From Enterobacter vonholyi (GTDB taxonomy: Bacteria > Pseudomonadota > Gammaproteobacteria > Enterobacterales > Enterobacteriaceae): 64,000 bases of DNA. Location of the stretch: contig NZ_VTUC01000006.1 of the NCBI RefSeq assembly GCF_008364555.1, positions 310,001 through 374,000 of the forward strand. Reading direction: 5' to 3'. The translations under genes and the position numbers were made by a program. Numbering within the stretch: the first letter of the stretch is position 1; each line of letters opens with the position of its first letter. Shown here piece after piece: positions 24,326 to 34,407 of this stretch. The notes under the pieces were generated by a model. It made no database searches, had not been told where the DNA came from, and saw nothing but the letters and a program-made list of their open reading frames with translations.

Positions 24326-24815
24326 TCACCTCAACCCAGCCGCGTGCCATCAGTGAACGCATACAGGGAACCTGAATAAGGTCCGTACTCATCAGAGCAT
24401 TGCGGATCAATGCGTAATCAGAATCATGGGCAATCGTGATACATCCCTCAGATAGCGTACCCGGATGCAGCCGAAATAAACCCCGATAGACGTTATCAAT
24501 CCAGGTGCCATCATCGATTCCCCAGTCATCCTTGTATAAAGCAAACCACTCATCGCGGCCAAATTCTGCCCCGGATCTAACCTTGTTCCACCGATCCTGA
24601 ACCTTCGCTTTTAACCCCGAAAAGAAACCTCCAGTCCCTCTGTCAACAATCCAGTATTTCCCTGGAGGAATTGGACCTGAGCCTTTAACAGCACCACATA
24701 ATCCATTGTTTCTGTAAATTCCCTGCCCGGAATGCGCCATAAACACGCCAACGCCGTGCAGGTTAAAAGGCGCATAGTCAGCACCGTTAAGCAGCATTGT
24801 TCCTTTTAAGGCCAT
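24294..24815 (-). CDS. DUF2778/Tlde1-like type VI effector (L,D-transpeptidase fold)
   Basis: 173 residues. It starts MALKGTMLLNGADYAPFNLHGVG and contains the small-beta segment GPIPPGKYWIVDRG. The catalytic-type motif is RLHPG...SEGCIT with His117 and Cys125, as in Tlde1 (DUF2778) proteins. Those act in the periplasm on peptidoglycan tetrapeptides as L,D-carboxypeptidases or exchange enzymes and are delivered by type VI secretion. There is no signal peptide, as expected for a T6SS cargo. It is first in a set with a small membrane protein and a broken hcp, so delivery from this locus would depend on another Hcp. Confidence 0.82.
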   Translation of the reverse strand: MALKGTMLLNGADYAPFNLHGVGVFMAHSGQGIYRNNGLCGAVKGSGPIPPGKYWIVDRGTGGFFSGLKAKVQDRWNKVRSGAEFGRDEWFALYKDDWGIDDGTWIDNVYRGLFRLHPGTLSEGCITIAHDSDYALIRNALMSTDLIQVPCMRSLMARGWVEVIESGYTNTCP

Positions 24816-25045
24816 ATTTTCTCCTTAGTCTTTTAATTAGACAAAGGCAGCCTACGCCTGATGTGGGTACAGATATTCAACTCACATCATATTTCTGCGC
24901 TGCTAATTTTTTTTAAGATAATGACCTGACAATTTTTAATCTCTTTTGCGGCTGTAACGTTAGTAAACGCTGAATAAATAATAAACAAGGGTCAGGCAAC
25001 AAAACGCCATGCCTACTTCTCTGGCACACGCTCCGCAATTCCCGC

Positions 25046-25051
25046 TATAAT
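25046..25051 (+). promoter_or_regulatory. Candidate -10 box of yaiL
   Basis: A perfect TATAAT 33 bp upstream of the yaiL start, in the 268-bp gap shared with the divergent effector gene. The best -35 match (CTGGCA) is at a long 19-bp spacing, so the promoter is only moderately supported. The rest of the gap is AT-rich with no other clear signal. Confidence 0.45.
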
Positions 25052-25083
25052 CCCCAAAATTTCCAACCGGTTTAGAAACAATC

Positions 25084-25623
25084 ATGACAAAACTCACCTT
25101 ACAAGAGCAGATGCTGAAAGCGGGCCTGGTCAGCAGCAAGAAAGCGGCGAAAGTGCAGCGCACGGCAAAGAAATCACGCGTTCAGGCGCGTGAGGCTCGG
25201 GAAGCGGTAGAAGAGAACAAGAAGGCGCAGATCGAGCGTGACAAACTGCTGAGCGAGCAGCAGAAGCAGGCCGTGATGGCGAAAGAGTTTAAGGCGCAGG
25301 TGAAGCAGCTGATTGAGATGAACCGCATCACCGTGGCGAAAGGCAACATCACCTTTAACTTCACCGACGGTAATCTGATCAAAAAAATCGAAGTCGACAA
25401 GCAAACCCAGGCTCAGCTGATCAACGGTCGTCTGGCGATTGCCCGTCTGGTGATTAACGCCAGCGGCGACTGCGAATATGCAATTATCCCGGCGGTGGTG
25501 GCCGATAAAATTGCCCAGCGCGATGCCGACAGCATCGTGTTAAACAGCGCGCTCAGCCAGGAAGAGCAGGACGAAGACGATCCGTACGCGGACTTCAAAA
25601 TCCCTGACGATTTGATGTGGTAA
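25084..25623 (+). CDS. yaiL: YaiL/DUF2058 family protein
   Basis: 179 residues, matching E. coli YaiL along its length: TKLTLQEQMLKAGLVSSKKAAKV at the start and EQDEDDPYADFKIPDDLMW at the end. The N-terminal third is a long charged helix (about 18-75, rich in Lys, Arg, Glu and Gln). The C-terminal half is a compact domain. The family is annotated as a nucleoprotein or polynucleotide-associated protein, but its role is not settled. It is convergent with the pseudouridine synthase gene, 7 bp away. Confidence 0.9.
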   Translation: MTKLTLQEQMLKAGLVSSKKAAKVQRTAKKSRVQAREAREAVEENKKAQIERDKLLSEQQKQAVMAKEFKAQVKQLIEMNRITVAKGNITFNFTDGNLIKKIEVDKQTQAQLINGRLAIARLVINASGDCEYAIIPAVVADKIAQRDADSIVLNSALSQEEQDEDDPYADFKIPDDLMW

Positions 25624-25630
25624 AACGCGT

Positions 25631-26317
25631 TCAGAACGGGGCGGCGTGACGGGCGTTAACCGGCTCTCCGCTCATGGGATGAATAAAATTCAGCTCGCTG
25701 GCATGCAGCATCAGCCGGGGCGTTCCTTCAGCGCCCGGTACGTCAAGACCACCATACAGATCGCAGCCCAGAATCGGGTGCCCCAGCCGCTGGCAGTGAA
25801 TACGCAGCTGATGGGTTCGCCCGGTCTCCGGAGTAAGTTCAACCCGCGTTAACGGCAGTCCCGTCTCCTGATAAAACCGTTCCACCACCCGATAGCGGGA
25901 GCGGGCGGGTTTCCCGGTGATGGCGCAGATCGACATCAGCGGGAACAGCGCCGGGTCTTTGGCAATCGGCGCATCGATTACACCTTCGTCATTTTCCACA
26001 TGTCCGCAAAGCAAGGCGCTGTAGACTTTCTCCACGCTACGCTGGCTGAACTGCTGGCACAGTGCCGCGTTGATGGTCTTATTGCGCGCAACCACCATCA
26101 GCCCGGACGTGCCGAAGTCCAGGCGGTGTACCAGCGTGCAGCCGGGGAAGCTCTGGACCAGACGATAGTGAACGGAATCAAGGTTTTGCGGATTTTTTCC
26201 CGAGAGGCTGAGCAGGCCGGAAGGCTTATCGATCAGCAGCAGATGTTCATCCTGCCAGAGGATCTGAATGTCATCGTGACACGGTGGGGCAATAAAAGAA
26301 TCAATGATCGCAGACAT
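25631..26317 (-). CDS. RluA family RNA pseudouridine synthase
   Basis: 228 residues, a short RluA-type enzyme without an S4 domain. It has the signature HRLDFGTSGLMVVARN, whose Asp (near residue 67) is the catalytic nucleophile that isomerises uridine in RNA. It also carries PETGRTHQLRIHCQRLGHPILGCDLYG, the second family motif. The RNA target (tRNA or rRNA position) cannot be told from the sequence. It is a stand-alone gene between yaiL and azoR; the azoR terminator lies just upstream of it. Confidence 0.92.
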   Translation of the reverse strand: MSAIIDSFIAPPCHDDIQILWQDEHLLLIDKPSGLLSLSGKNPQNLDSVHYRLVQSFPGCTLVHRLDFGTSGLMVVARNKTINAALCQQFSQRSVEKVYSALLCGHVENDEGVIDAPIAKDPALFPLMSICAITGKPARSRYRVVERFYQETGLPLTRVELTPETGRTHQLRIHCQRLGHPILGCDLYGGLDVPGAEGTPRLMLHASELNFIHPMSGEPVNARHAAPF

Positions 26318-26370
26318 CAGGTCGCCCGGCTGGAGAGTGGGAGCGGATGATAACGAAATGCGGGGGAAAA

Positions 26371-26401
26371 GAAAAACCCTCCCACCGGGCGGTGAGAGGG
26401 T
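26371..26401 (-). terminator. Rho-independent terminator of azoR
   Basis: On the minus strand a GC-rich hairpin (ACCCTCTCACCG / CGGTGGGAGGGT) is followed directly by TTTTTCTTTTC. It lies 7 bp after the azoR stop codon and separates azoR from the pseudouridine synthase gene. Confidence 0.85.
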
Positions 26402-26407
26402 GAAGTC

Positions 26408-27163
<756 letters not shown>

Positions 27164-27218
27164 CTATAGCAATCATTAAAAAGAGAATTTATCAGGGCGT
27201 GTAGCTCCCTTTAACGTT

Positions 27219-30200
27219 ATGACAGAACAACAAAAATTCACCTTCCCGATGCTCCTGCAACAGCTCGATTCTCTGATGCTGCGCGACAAACAGCGTTTCG
27301 CCCGTCGTCTGCACGGCGTTAAGAAGGTTAAAAATCCTGATGCTCAGCAGGCCATTTACCAGGAGATGGCGAAAGAGATTGAACAGGCGGCAGGGAAAGT
27401 CTTGCTGCGCGAAGCCGCGCGACCGGCGATTACCTACCCGGAAAACCTGCCCGTCAGCCAGAAAAAACAGGACATCCTTGAGGCCGTCCGCGACCACCAG
27501 GTGGTGATTGTCGCGGGTGAAACCGGTTCGGGGAAAACCACCCAGCTGCCGAAAATCTGTATGGAGCTGGGCCGCGGGATAAAAGGCCTGATTGGCCATA
27601 CCCAGCCGCGTCGTCTGGCGGCGCGCACCGTCGCCAACCGTATTGCCGAAGAGCTGCAGACGGAGCCGGGCGGCTGCATCGGCTACAAGGTGCGCTTCAG
27701 CGACCACGTGAGCGATAACACCATGGTCAAGCTGATGACCGACGGTATTCTGCTGGCGGAAATTCAGCAGGATCGCCTGCTGATGCAGTACGACACCATC
27801 ATCATCGATGAAGCGCACGAGCGCAGCCTGAACATCGACTTCCTGCTCGGCTACCTGAAAGAGCTGCTGCCGCGTCGCCCGGATCTGAAAGTGATCATCA
27901 CCTCCGCGACCATCGACCCGGAACGCTTCTCGAAGCACTTCAACAATGCGCCGATTATTGAGGTGTCTGGGCGGACGTATCCGGTTGAAGTGCGCTATCG
28001 CCCGATTGTGGAAGAGGCGGATGATACCGAGCGCGACCAGCTGCAGGCCATCTTCGATGCCGTTGACGAGCTGGGTAACGAAAGCGCGGGCGACATCCTG
28101 ATCTTCATGAGCGGCGAACGCGAAATCCGCGATACCGCCGACGCGCTCAGCAAGCGCGACCTGCGCCACACCGAGATCCTGCCGCTGTATGCCCGCCTGT
28201 CCAACAGCGAACAGAACCGCGTCTTCCAGCCGCACAGCGGACGCCGCATCGTCCTGGCGACCAACGTGGCGGAAACCTCGCTCACCGTGCCGGGCATTAA
28301 ATACGTGATCGACCCGGGTACGGCGCGCATCAGCCGCTACAGCTACCGCACCAAGGTCCAGCGGCTGCCGATTGAGCCCGTTTCGCAGGCGTCTGCTAAC
28401 CAGCGTAAGGGCCGCTGCGGCCGCGTGTCGGAAGGGATCTGCATTCGTCTCTATTCCGAAGACGATTTCCTGTCGCGCCCGGAGTTTACCGACCCGGAAA
28501 TTCTGCGCACCAACCTGGCGTCCGTTATCCTGCAGATGACCGCCCTGGGGCTGGGCGACATCGCGGCGTTTCCGTTCGTCGAAGCGCCGGATAAACGCAA
28601 CATTCAGGACGGCGTGCGTCTGCTGGAAGAGCTCGGGGCGATTACCACCGACGAGCAGGCGACGGTTTATAAGCTGACGCCGCTGGGCCGCCAGCTCAGC
28701 CAGCTCCCGGTCGACCCGCGCCTGGCGCGTATGGTGCTGGAAGCGCAAAAGCACGGCTGCGTGCGCGAGGCGATGATCATTACCTCGGCGCTCTCCATTC
28801 AGGATCCGCGCGAGCGTCCGATGGACAAACAGCAGGCCTCGGACGAAAAGCACCGTCGCTTCCACGACAAAGAGTCCGATTTCCTCGCCTTCGTGAACCT
28901 GTGGAACTACCTCGGCGAGCAGCAGAAGGCGCTCTCTTCGAACCAGTTCCGCCGCCAGTGCCGGGTGGATTTCCTCAACTACCTGCGCGTGCGCGAGTGG
29001 CAGGATATCTATACCCAGCTGCGCCAGGTGGTGAAAGAGCTGGGCATTCCGGTGAACAGCGAACCGGCGGAGTACCGCGAAATCCATATCGCGCTGCTGA
29101 CCGGCCTGCTGTCCCACATTGGGATGAAGGACGCCGAGAAGCAGGAGTATACCGGCGCGCGCAACGCCCGTTTCGCCATCTTCCCGGGTTCTGGCCTTTT
29201 CAAGAAGCCGCCGAAGTGGACCATGGTCGCGGAGCTGGTGGAAACCAGCCGCCTGTGGGGACGCATTGCCGCCCGTATCGATCCGGAATGGGTGGAGCCG
29301 GTGGCGCAGCATCTGCTTAAGCGCTCGTACAGTGAACCGCACTGGGAGCGCGCGCAGGGCGCGGTGATGGCGACCGAGAAAGTGACCGTTTACGGCCTGC
29401 CGGTGGTCGCCGCGCGTAAGGTCAACTACAGCCAGATCGATCCGGCCCTGTGCCGCGAGCTGTTTATCCGCCACGCGCTGGTGGAGGGTGACTGGCAGAC
29501 GCGCCACGCCTTCTTCCGCGAAAACCTGAAGCTGCGCGCGGAAGTGGAGGAGCTTGAGCACAAGTCCCGCCGCCGCGACATTCTGGTGGATGATGAAGCG
29601 CTGTTCGAGTTTTATGACCAGCGCATCAGCCATGATGTGATTTCCGCCCGCCATTTCGACAGCTGGTGGAAGAAGGCCAGCAAAGAGACGCCGGACCTGC
29701 TCAACTTTGAAAAGAGCATGCTGATTAAAGAGGGCGCGGAGTCGGTCAGCAAGCTCGACTACCCGAACTTCTGGCATCAGGGCAACCTCAAGCTGCGTCT
29801 GACCTATCAGTTTGAGCCAGGGGCAGACGCGGACGGCGTGACCGTCCACATTCCGCTGCCGCTGTTAAACCAGGTGGACGAGAGCGGGTTCGAGTGGCAA
29901 ATCCCCGGCCTGCGCCGCGAGCTGGTGATTGCGCTGATCAAATCCCTGCCGAAACCGGTGCGCCGCAACTTTGTGCCTGCGCCAAACTACGCGGAAGCGT
30001 TTTTGGGCCGCGTCACGCCGCTGGAGCTGCCGCTGCTGGACGCGCTGGAGCGCGAATTCCGCCGCATGACCGGGACGACCATTGATCGTGAGGACTGGAA
30101 CTGGGATCAGGTGCCCGATCACCTGAAAATCAGCTTCCGCGTGGTGGACGATAAAAACAAAAAGCTGCTGGAAGGGCGCTCACTGAGCGAGCTGAAAGAG

Positions 30201-31121
30201 GCGCTGAAAGGCAAAGTCCAGGAGACGCTGTCTGCGGTGGCCGACGACGGCATCGAGCAGAGCGGGCTGCATATCTGGAGCTTTGGTCAGCTGCCGGAAA
30301 GCTACGAGCAGAAGCGCGGCAACTATAAGGTCAAAGCCTGGCCTGCGCTGGTGGACGAGCGCGACAGCGTGGCAATCAAACTGTTTGATAACCCGCAGGA
30401 ACAGCAGCAGATGATGTGGCGCGGGCTGCGTCGCCTGCTGCTGCTCAACATCCCGTCGCCGATCAAGTATCTGCACGAGAAGCTGCCGAACAAGGCTAAG
30501 CTGGGGCTCTACTTTAACCCGTACGGCAAGGTGCTGGATCTTATTGACGACTGCATCTCCTGCGGTGTGGACAAACTGATCCACGAGGCGGGCGGCCCGG
30601 TCTGTACGGAAGAGGGCTTTGCCCAGCTGCATGAAAAGGTGCGTGCGGAGCTGAACGACACCGTGGTGGACATCGCGAAGCAGGTGGAGCAGATCCTCAC
30701 CACCGTGTTCAATATCAACAAGCGCCTGAAGGGGCGCGTGGATATGACCATGGCGCTCGGGCTGTCGGATGTTAAAGCGCAGATGGCGGGCCTGGTGTAC
30801 CGCGGCTTTGTGACAGGCAACGGCTTCAATCGTCTCGGCGATACGCTGCGTTATCTGCAGGCGATTGAAAAACGGCTGGAGAAAATGGCTATCGACCCGC
30901 ACCGCGACCGCGCGCAGATGCTGAAAGTGGAGAGCGTGCAGCAGGCGTGGCAGCAGTGGCTCAACAAACTGCCGCCTGCCCGCCGCGACGATGAAGACGT
31001 GCAGGCGATCCGCTGGATGATCGAGGAGCTGCGCGTCAGCTTCTTTGCCCAGCAGCTCGGTACGCCGTATCCGATTTCGGATAAGCGTATTCTGCAGGCG
31101 ATGGAGCAGATTTCAGCTTAA
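27219..31121 (+). CDS. hrpA: ATP-dependent RNA helicase HrpA
   Basis: 1300 residues, the same length as E. coli HrpA. It is a DEAH-box helicase: Walker A GETGSGKTT at 100-108, DEAH at 197-200, SAT motif in IITSATIDPERF, and motif VI QRKGRCGRVSEG near residue 390. The helicase-associated (HA2/ratchet), OB-fold and large C-terminal HrpA-specific regions follow. In E. coli it unwinds or resolves RNA and rescues collided or stalled ribosomes. The Shine-Dalgarno is weak. A 885-codon open frame on the opposite strand is a composition artefact. Confidence 0.97.
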   Translation: MTEQQKFTFPMLLQQLDSLMLRDKQRFARRLHGVKKVKNPDAQQAIYQEMAKEIEQAAGKVLLREAARPAITYPENLPVSQKKQDILEAVRDHQVVIVAGETGSGKTTQLPKICMELGRGIKGLIGHTQPRRLAARTVANRIAEELQTEPGGCIGYKVRFSDHVSDNTMVKLMTDGILLAEIQQDRLLMQYDTIIIDEAHERSLNIDFLLGYLKELLPRRPDLKVIITSATIDPERFSKHFNNAPIIEVSGRTYPVEVRYRPIVEEADDTERDQLQAIFDAVDELGNESAGDILIFMSGEREIRDTADALSKRDLRHTEILPLYARLSNSEQNRVFQPHSGRRIVLATNVAETSLTVPGIKYVIDPGTARISRYSYRTKVQRLPIEPVSQASANQRKGRCGRVSEGICIRLYSEDDFLSRPEFTDPEILRTNLASVILQMTALGLGDIAAFPFVEAPDKRNIQDGVRLLEELGAITTDEQATVYKLTPLGRQLSQLPVDPRLARMVLEAQKHGCVREAMIITSALSIQDPRERPMDKQQASDEKHRRFHDKESDFLAFVNLWNYLGEQQKALSSNQFRRQCRVDFLNYLRVREWQDIYTQLRQVVKELGIPVNSEPAEYREIHIALLTGLLSHIGMKDAEKQEYTGARNARFAIFPGSGLFKKPPKWTMVAELVETSRLWGRIAARIDPEWVEPVAQHLLKRSYSEPHWERAQGAVMATEKVTVYGLPVVAARKVNYSQIDPALCRELFIRHALVEGDWQTRHAFFRENLKLRAEVEELEHKSRRRDILVDDEALFEFYDQRISHDVISARHFDSWWKKASKETPDLLNFEKSMLIKEGAESVSKLDYPNFWHQGNLKLRLTYQFEPGADADGVTVHIPLPLLNQVDESGFEWQIPGLRRELVIALIKSLPKPVRRNFVPAPNYAEAFLGRVTPLELPLLDALEREFRRMTGTTIDREDWNWDQVPDHLKISFRVVDDKNKKLLEGRSLSELKEALKGKVQETLSAVADDGIEQSGLHIWSFGQLPESYEQKRGNYKVKAWPALVDERDSVAIKLFDNPQEQQQMMWRGLRRLLLLNIPSPIKYLHEKLPNKAKLGLYFNPYGKVLDLIDDCISCGVDKLIHEAGGPVCTEEGFAQLHEKVRAELNDTVVDIAKQVEQILTTVFNINKRLKGRVDMTMALGLSDVKAQMAGLVYRGFVTGNGFNRLGDTLRYLQAIEKRLEKMAIDPHRDRAQMLKVESVQQAWQQWLNKLPPARRDDEDVQAIRWMIEELRVSFFAQQLGTPYPISDKRILQAMEQISA

Positions 31122-31132
31122 AACCCTTGCCC

Positions 31133-31182
31133 GGTTTTCTCCCTCTCCCTGTGGGAGAGGGTCGGGGTGAGGGCATCAGCCC
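31133..31182. repeat. GC-rich palindromic repeat, copy 1
   Basis: About 50 bp beginning GGTTTTCT and containing CCCTCTCCC-TGT-GGGAGAGGG, then a GGTGAGGGCATCAGC tail. It matches the element at 31866-31914 with only a few mismatches in the same orientation, and a looser relative is at 38683-38713. It could act as a hairpin terminator after hrpA. It is an extragenic repeat typical of Enterobacter-like genomes. Confidence 0.7.
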
Positions 31183-31191
31183 GCACAATTT

Positions 31192-31851
31192 TCACCCGTT
31201 CACAATCGCCAGCGTAAACCCATCCCATCCCTTAACCCCCACCGTTTGCAGCGCGGTGGCGGTTAAACGCGGATTATCCCCTATCATCTCAATAAAACGC
31301 CGCACCCCCAGCACGCGCGCGTCGTCGCTTTGCCCGTTAATGACCTCGCCATCGCGCACCACGTTATCGCCGATAATCACCGTACCGGGGCGGGAATAGT
31401 GCAGCGCCCACTCCAGATAGCCGGGATTGTTTGGCTTATCGGCATCAATAAAGATCAGGTCGAACGGGGGAACGTTGCCGAAATTTTCCAGCGAACTCAG
31501 CGCCGGGCCCTCAATTAATCCAATGCGTTCGTTTAACCCCGCAAGCTGAATATTCTCGCGCGCAACGCGGGCATGCGTGGGATCGGCCTCAAGCGTAATC
31601 AGCTTACCGTCCGGCGGCAGCGCACGCGCCATCCAGATTGAGCTGTAGGCACCCAGCGTACCGATCTCAAGTATCCGCCGCGCCTGCGTCATGCGCACGA
31701 ACAGCGCCAGCAGCTGCCCCTGATTGGCCGCTACGTCGTGCTCGGGGAGCCCGGCGCGTTTGTTGTTTTCCAGAACCTGATTCAGTACGTCATCGTCAGG
31801 GATAAGAGAAGAAATCATGTAATTATCTACGGCAGACCATTTTTGTTGCAT
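31192..31851 (-). CDS. SAM-dependent O-methyltransferase
   Basis: 219 residues, class I methyltransferase of the catechol/caffeoyl-CoA O-methyltransferase type. Visible motifs are ILEIGTLGAYSSIWMARALP (SAM loop), KLITLEADPTHARVARENI, DLIFIDADKPNNPGYLEWAL (metal and substrate side) and GTVIIGDNVVRDGEV. It needs a divalent metal in this family. The gene is bracketed by two direct copies of a 50-bp GC-rich repeat (31133 and 31866), so it may have been inserted here as a unit. The substrate is unknown. Confidence 0.9.
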   Translation of the reverse strand: MQQKWSAVDNYMISSLIPDDDVLNQVLENNKRAGLPEHDVAANQGQLLALFVRMTQARRILEIGTLGAYSSIWMARALPPDGKLITLEADPTHARVARENIQLAGLNERIGLIEGPALSSLENFGNVPPFDLIFIDADKPNNPGYLEWALHYSRPGTVIIGDNVVRDGEVINGQSDDARVLGVRRFIEMIGDNPRLTATALQTVGVKGWDGFTLAIVNG

Positions 31852-31865
31852 AGATTGACTCCTTG

Positions 31866-31914
31866 GGTTTTCTTCCTGGCCCTGTGGGAGAGGGCCGGGG
31901 TGAGGGCATCAGCG
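31866..31914. repeat. GC-rich palindromic repeat, copy 2
   Basis: Direct-orientation copy of the 31133-31182 element, sharing GGTTTTCT, CCTGTGGGAGAGGG and GGGGTGAGGGCATCAGC. It lies upstream of the O-methyltransferase start and after the outer-membrane lipoprotein stop, where it could serve as a terminator for the efflux operon. Confidence 0.7.
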
Positions 31915-31926
31915 CCCAAACCGGGT

Positions 31927-33306
31927 TTACGCGCTATTCCAGCCGCCGCCCAGCGCTCTGTACAAATCAATCTGCGCCAGCAGCAGGTTGTTTTTCACCT
32001 GCACGACGCTGGTCTGAACCGAGTACAGCGTGCGCTGGGCGTCCAGCACGTCCAGATAGGAGGAGTAGCCGTTGCGATTGCGGTTCTGCGCAATGCGCAG
32101 CGTCTCCTGGGCCACCTCCTGCTGGGCAAGTAGCTCCGTCAGCTGTTCCTGATAGCGACTTATCGCATCAAGGCTGTTGTTCACTTCGGCAAACGCGTTA
32201 CGCACGGTTTTTTCATAGGCGTAGAGCGCCTGGTTACGCTGGGACTGAGAAATATCCACCTGCGCATTCAACGCCTGGCGGTTCAACAGCGGGGCGAGAA
32301 TACTGCCCCCGACGCTCCAGAGCTGAAGCGGGTTGTCCAGCAGGCCGGAAAGGGTTCGATCCTGTATCGATCCGGTCGCGGTCAGGTTGATCGACGGCAG
32401 CAGGCTGGCGCGTGAGGCGGCAAGCGAGGCGTCTGCCGCAACCAGCTGTCGTTCGGCCTGGACGATATCCGGCCTGCGGTTCAGGAGCGTAGAAGGCAGC
32501 TGTGACGGGAGCTTCAGGGGCGTCAGCGTCTTATAGCGTTCACTGCGAGCCACCGCGCCAGGATTGCTTCCCAGCAGCAGGCTGAGGGCATTCTCCTGCT
32601 GCGCAATCTGATGCTGCAACAAGGGAACTTGCGCCCGCGTTGAGCGCAGTTCGGAATCCGACTGCATTAGCTCCAGGCGCGAGCTGTAGCCCGTCTCAAA
32701 CTGACGTTTCGCGAGGTTAAACGCCTCTTCGCGTGATTTCAGGGTGGATTCGGTCACGCGCAGCTGTTCGTCAAGCGAGAGCAGGGTGACATACCCTGAT
32801 GCAACGGAAGACGCGACGGTCAAATCCGCGGCGGCAGCGGCGGCTTTTTGCGCCGCCAGCGAAGCCTCGGCGGCATTGGCCGTGCTGCGGTTGACGCCCC
32901 AGATATCCACGTCATAGCTCGCCGTCAGGCTACCTCTGTACAGCGTGCCGTAGACCGGCAGCCCGGTCGCGGCGGACTGCGAACGGGCGCGCGTCCCGGT
33001 TACGCCCGCGTCAAGCGAAGGAAACAGGCTCCCGTCAGCTGCATAGACCCGCGCCTGATACTCGTTAATTCGTTCGCGGGCGATCAGCACGTCGCTGTTA
33101 TTCTTAAGCGCCTGATCCACATAGCGGTTGAGGTGGTTGTCATGAAAATTGCGCCACCAGAGCTGCTCCGCCGGGGTGGCAGGGCCAGAGACGGTGCGCC
33201 ACTGCGCAGGAATTTGCAGCGTCGGCTGCGCCGGTTTTACGTCGACGGACTGGCATCCGGCCAGCATGACCGCCGCCGCCAGCGCGGCAATCGGGCGAAG
33301 GATCAT
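31927..33306 (-). CDS. Outer-membrane efflux lipoprotein (NodT/OprM type)
   Basis: 459 residues. Lipoprotein signal with lipobox LAGC (Cys18), then PAQWRTVSG and WWRNFHDNHLNRYVDQALKNNSDVLIARERINEYQAR, the standard start of the NodT family. Two outer-membrane-efflux (OEP) repeats fill the rest, with the closing RTLYSVQTSVVQVKNNLLLAQIDLYRALGGGW. It would form a trimeric TolC-like channel. It is the third gene of an operon with an HlyD/EmrA adaptor and a DHA2 transporter, and its start overlaps the adaptor stop by 1 bp. Confidence 0.93.
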   Translation of the reverse strand: MILRPIAALAAAVMLAGCQSVDVKPAQPTLQIPAQWRTVSGPATPAEQLWWRNFHDNHLNRYVDQALKNNSDVLIARERINEYQARVYAADGSLFPSLDAGVTGTRARSQSAATGLPVYGTLYRGSLTASYDVDIWGVNRSTANAAEASLAAQKAAAAAADLTVASSVASGYVTLLSLDEQLRVTESTLKSREEAFNLAKRQFETGYSSRLELMQSDSELRSTRAQVPLLQHQIAQQENALSLLLGSNPGAVARSERYKTLTPLKLPSQLPSTLLNRRPDIVQAERQLVAADASLAASRASLLPSINLTATGSIQDRTLSGLLDNPLQLWSVGGSILAPLLNRQALNAQVDISQSQRNQALYAYEKTVRNAFAEVNNSLDAISRYQEQLTELLAQQEVAQETLRIAQNRNRNGYSSYLDVLDAQRTLYSVQTSVVQVKNNLLLAQIDLYRALGGGWNSA

Positions 33307-34385
33307 TACTTCGCCTCCCGCGTATCAATGGTCACCTGTACCGACATGCCCGGACGCAGCAGGGCAGAGTCCTCAGGCTTACCGAGCACCTCAATACGCA
33401 CCGGAATACGCTGGGCGATTTTGACAAAGTTGCCGGTGGCGTTGTCCGGCGTGATGGCGCTGAACTCCACGCCGGTCGCCGGGGAAATACTCTCCACGCG
33501 GCCCTGATACGCTTTGTTGTTCAGGGCATCTACGGTGAACTTCACCGGCTGGCCGACGCGCAGCTCTGCGAGCTGAGTCTCTTTAATATTCGCAATGACC
33601 CAGTGCTGAGGAGGCACAAGGGTGGTGAGATGGGTTCCGGCGGTCACATACGCCCCGAGACGCACGGCGATCTGGCCGAGCTGGCCGTCGCGCGGGGCGA
33701 TGATGCGGGTGTTTTGCAGGTCAATCTGCGCCAGCTCAAGCGCCGCTTTCGCGTTTTCGACATCCGCCTCAAGCGCGCCGCGGTTCACAATCACCGTCTG
33801 CAGATCCTGACGCGACATCTCAAGGGCGGCTTTCGCCTGGTCGATGTCGGCGCTGCCCTGGGCGGCACTGGCAAGCGCCGCGTCGCGCTCGCGAATGGAA
33901 AGCGAGCCGTCGGAAGTCAGCTCTTTCACCCGCTTTAAATCCGCCTGGCTTTTCAGGCTCTGGGCGCGGGCATTTTTCAGCGCGGCGTCATTTTTGGCGA
34001 TGACGGCTTCGGCGCTTTTACGCTGCTGCAGGTTGTTATTCAGGGCGGCAATTTTCATCGCCAGCTGCGCCTCGGCTTGATGCACGCGCTGCCGATAGAT
34101 TCGGTCATCGATCTGCACCAGCAGGTCGCCTTTTTTGACCTGCTCAAAGTCCTGAACCTTGACCTCAGTGATATAGCCGTTTACCTGCGGGCTTATAAAC
34201 GTCGTCTGACCGCGCACGTAGGCATTATCGGTAAACTGTGCGTGGCGGGTGAACGGCGGCAACTGCCACGCGTAAAGGATCACCAGCACGCCAACAATAC
34301 CGATGGCGGCGGCGGTAAAAACGGAAACAATGCGCACATTTTTGCGGGTGTTGGCCTGCTCTTTGGCGGCATCCTGCTGACTCAT
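33306..34385 (-). CDS. HlyD/EmrA family membrane fusion protein
   Basis: 359 residues. One membrane helix near residues 18-40 (IVSVFTAAAIGIVGVLVILYAWQL), then a biotinyl-lipoyl half-domain ending NGYITEVKVQDFEQVKKGDLLVQID. A long coiled coil (about 90-200) and the second half-domain with AGTHLTTLVPPQ and WVIANIKETQLAEL follow. This is the EmrA type that couples MFS pumps to an outer-membrane channel. It sits between the DHA2 transporter gene (22-bp gap) and the channel gene (1-bp overlap). Confidence 0.93.
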   Translation of the reverse strand: MSQQDAAKEQANTRKNVRIVSVFTAAAIGIVGVLVILYAWQLPPFTRHAQFTDNAYVRGQTTFISPQVNGYITEVKVQDFEQVKKGDLLVQIDDRIYRQRVHQAEAQLAMKIAALNNNLQQRKSAEAVIAKNDAALKNARAQSLKSQADLKRVKELTSDGSLSIRERDAALASAAQGSADIDQAKAALEMSRQDLQTVIVNRGALEADVENAKAALELAQIDLQNTRIIAPRDGQLGQIAVRLGAYVTAGTHLTTLVPPQHWVIANIKETQLAELRVGQPVKFTVDALNNKAYQGRVESISPATGVEFSAITPDNATGNFVKIAQRIPVRIEVLGKPEDSALLRPGMSVQVTIDTREAK

Positions 34386-34407
34386 AAACTCTCCAGAACT
34401 CTATCAA

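Noticed and set aside
27192..29849. Open frame of 885 codons on the minus strand inside hrpA
   Set aside because: It is the exact antisense of a well-conserved helicase, is rich in His, Arg, Gln and Ala as expected from codon complement, and has no recognisable domain. Composition artefact.
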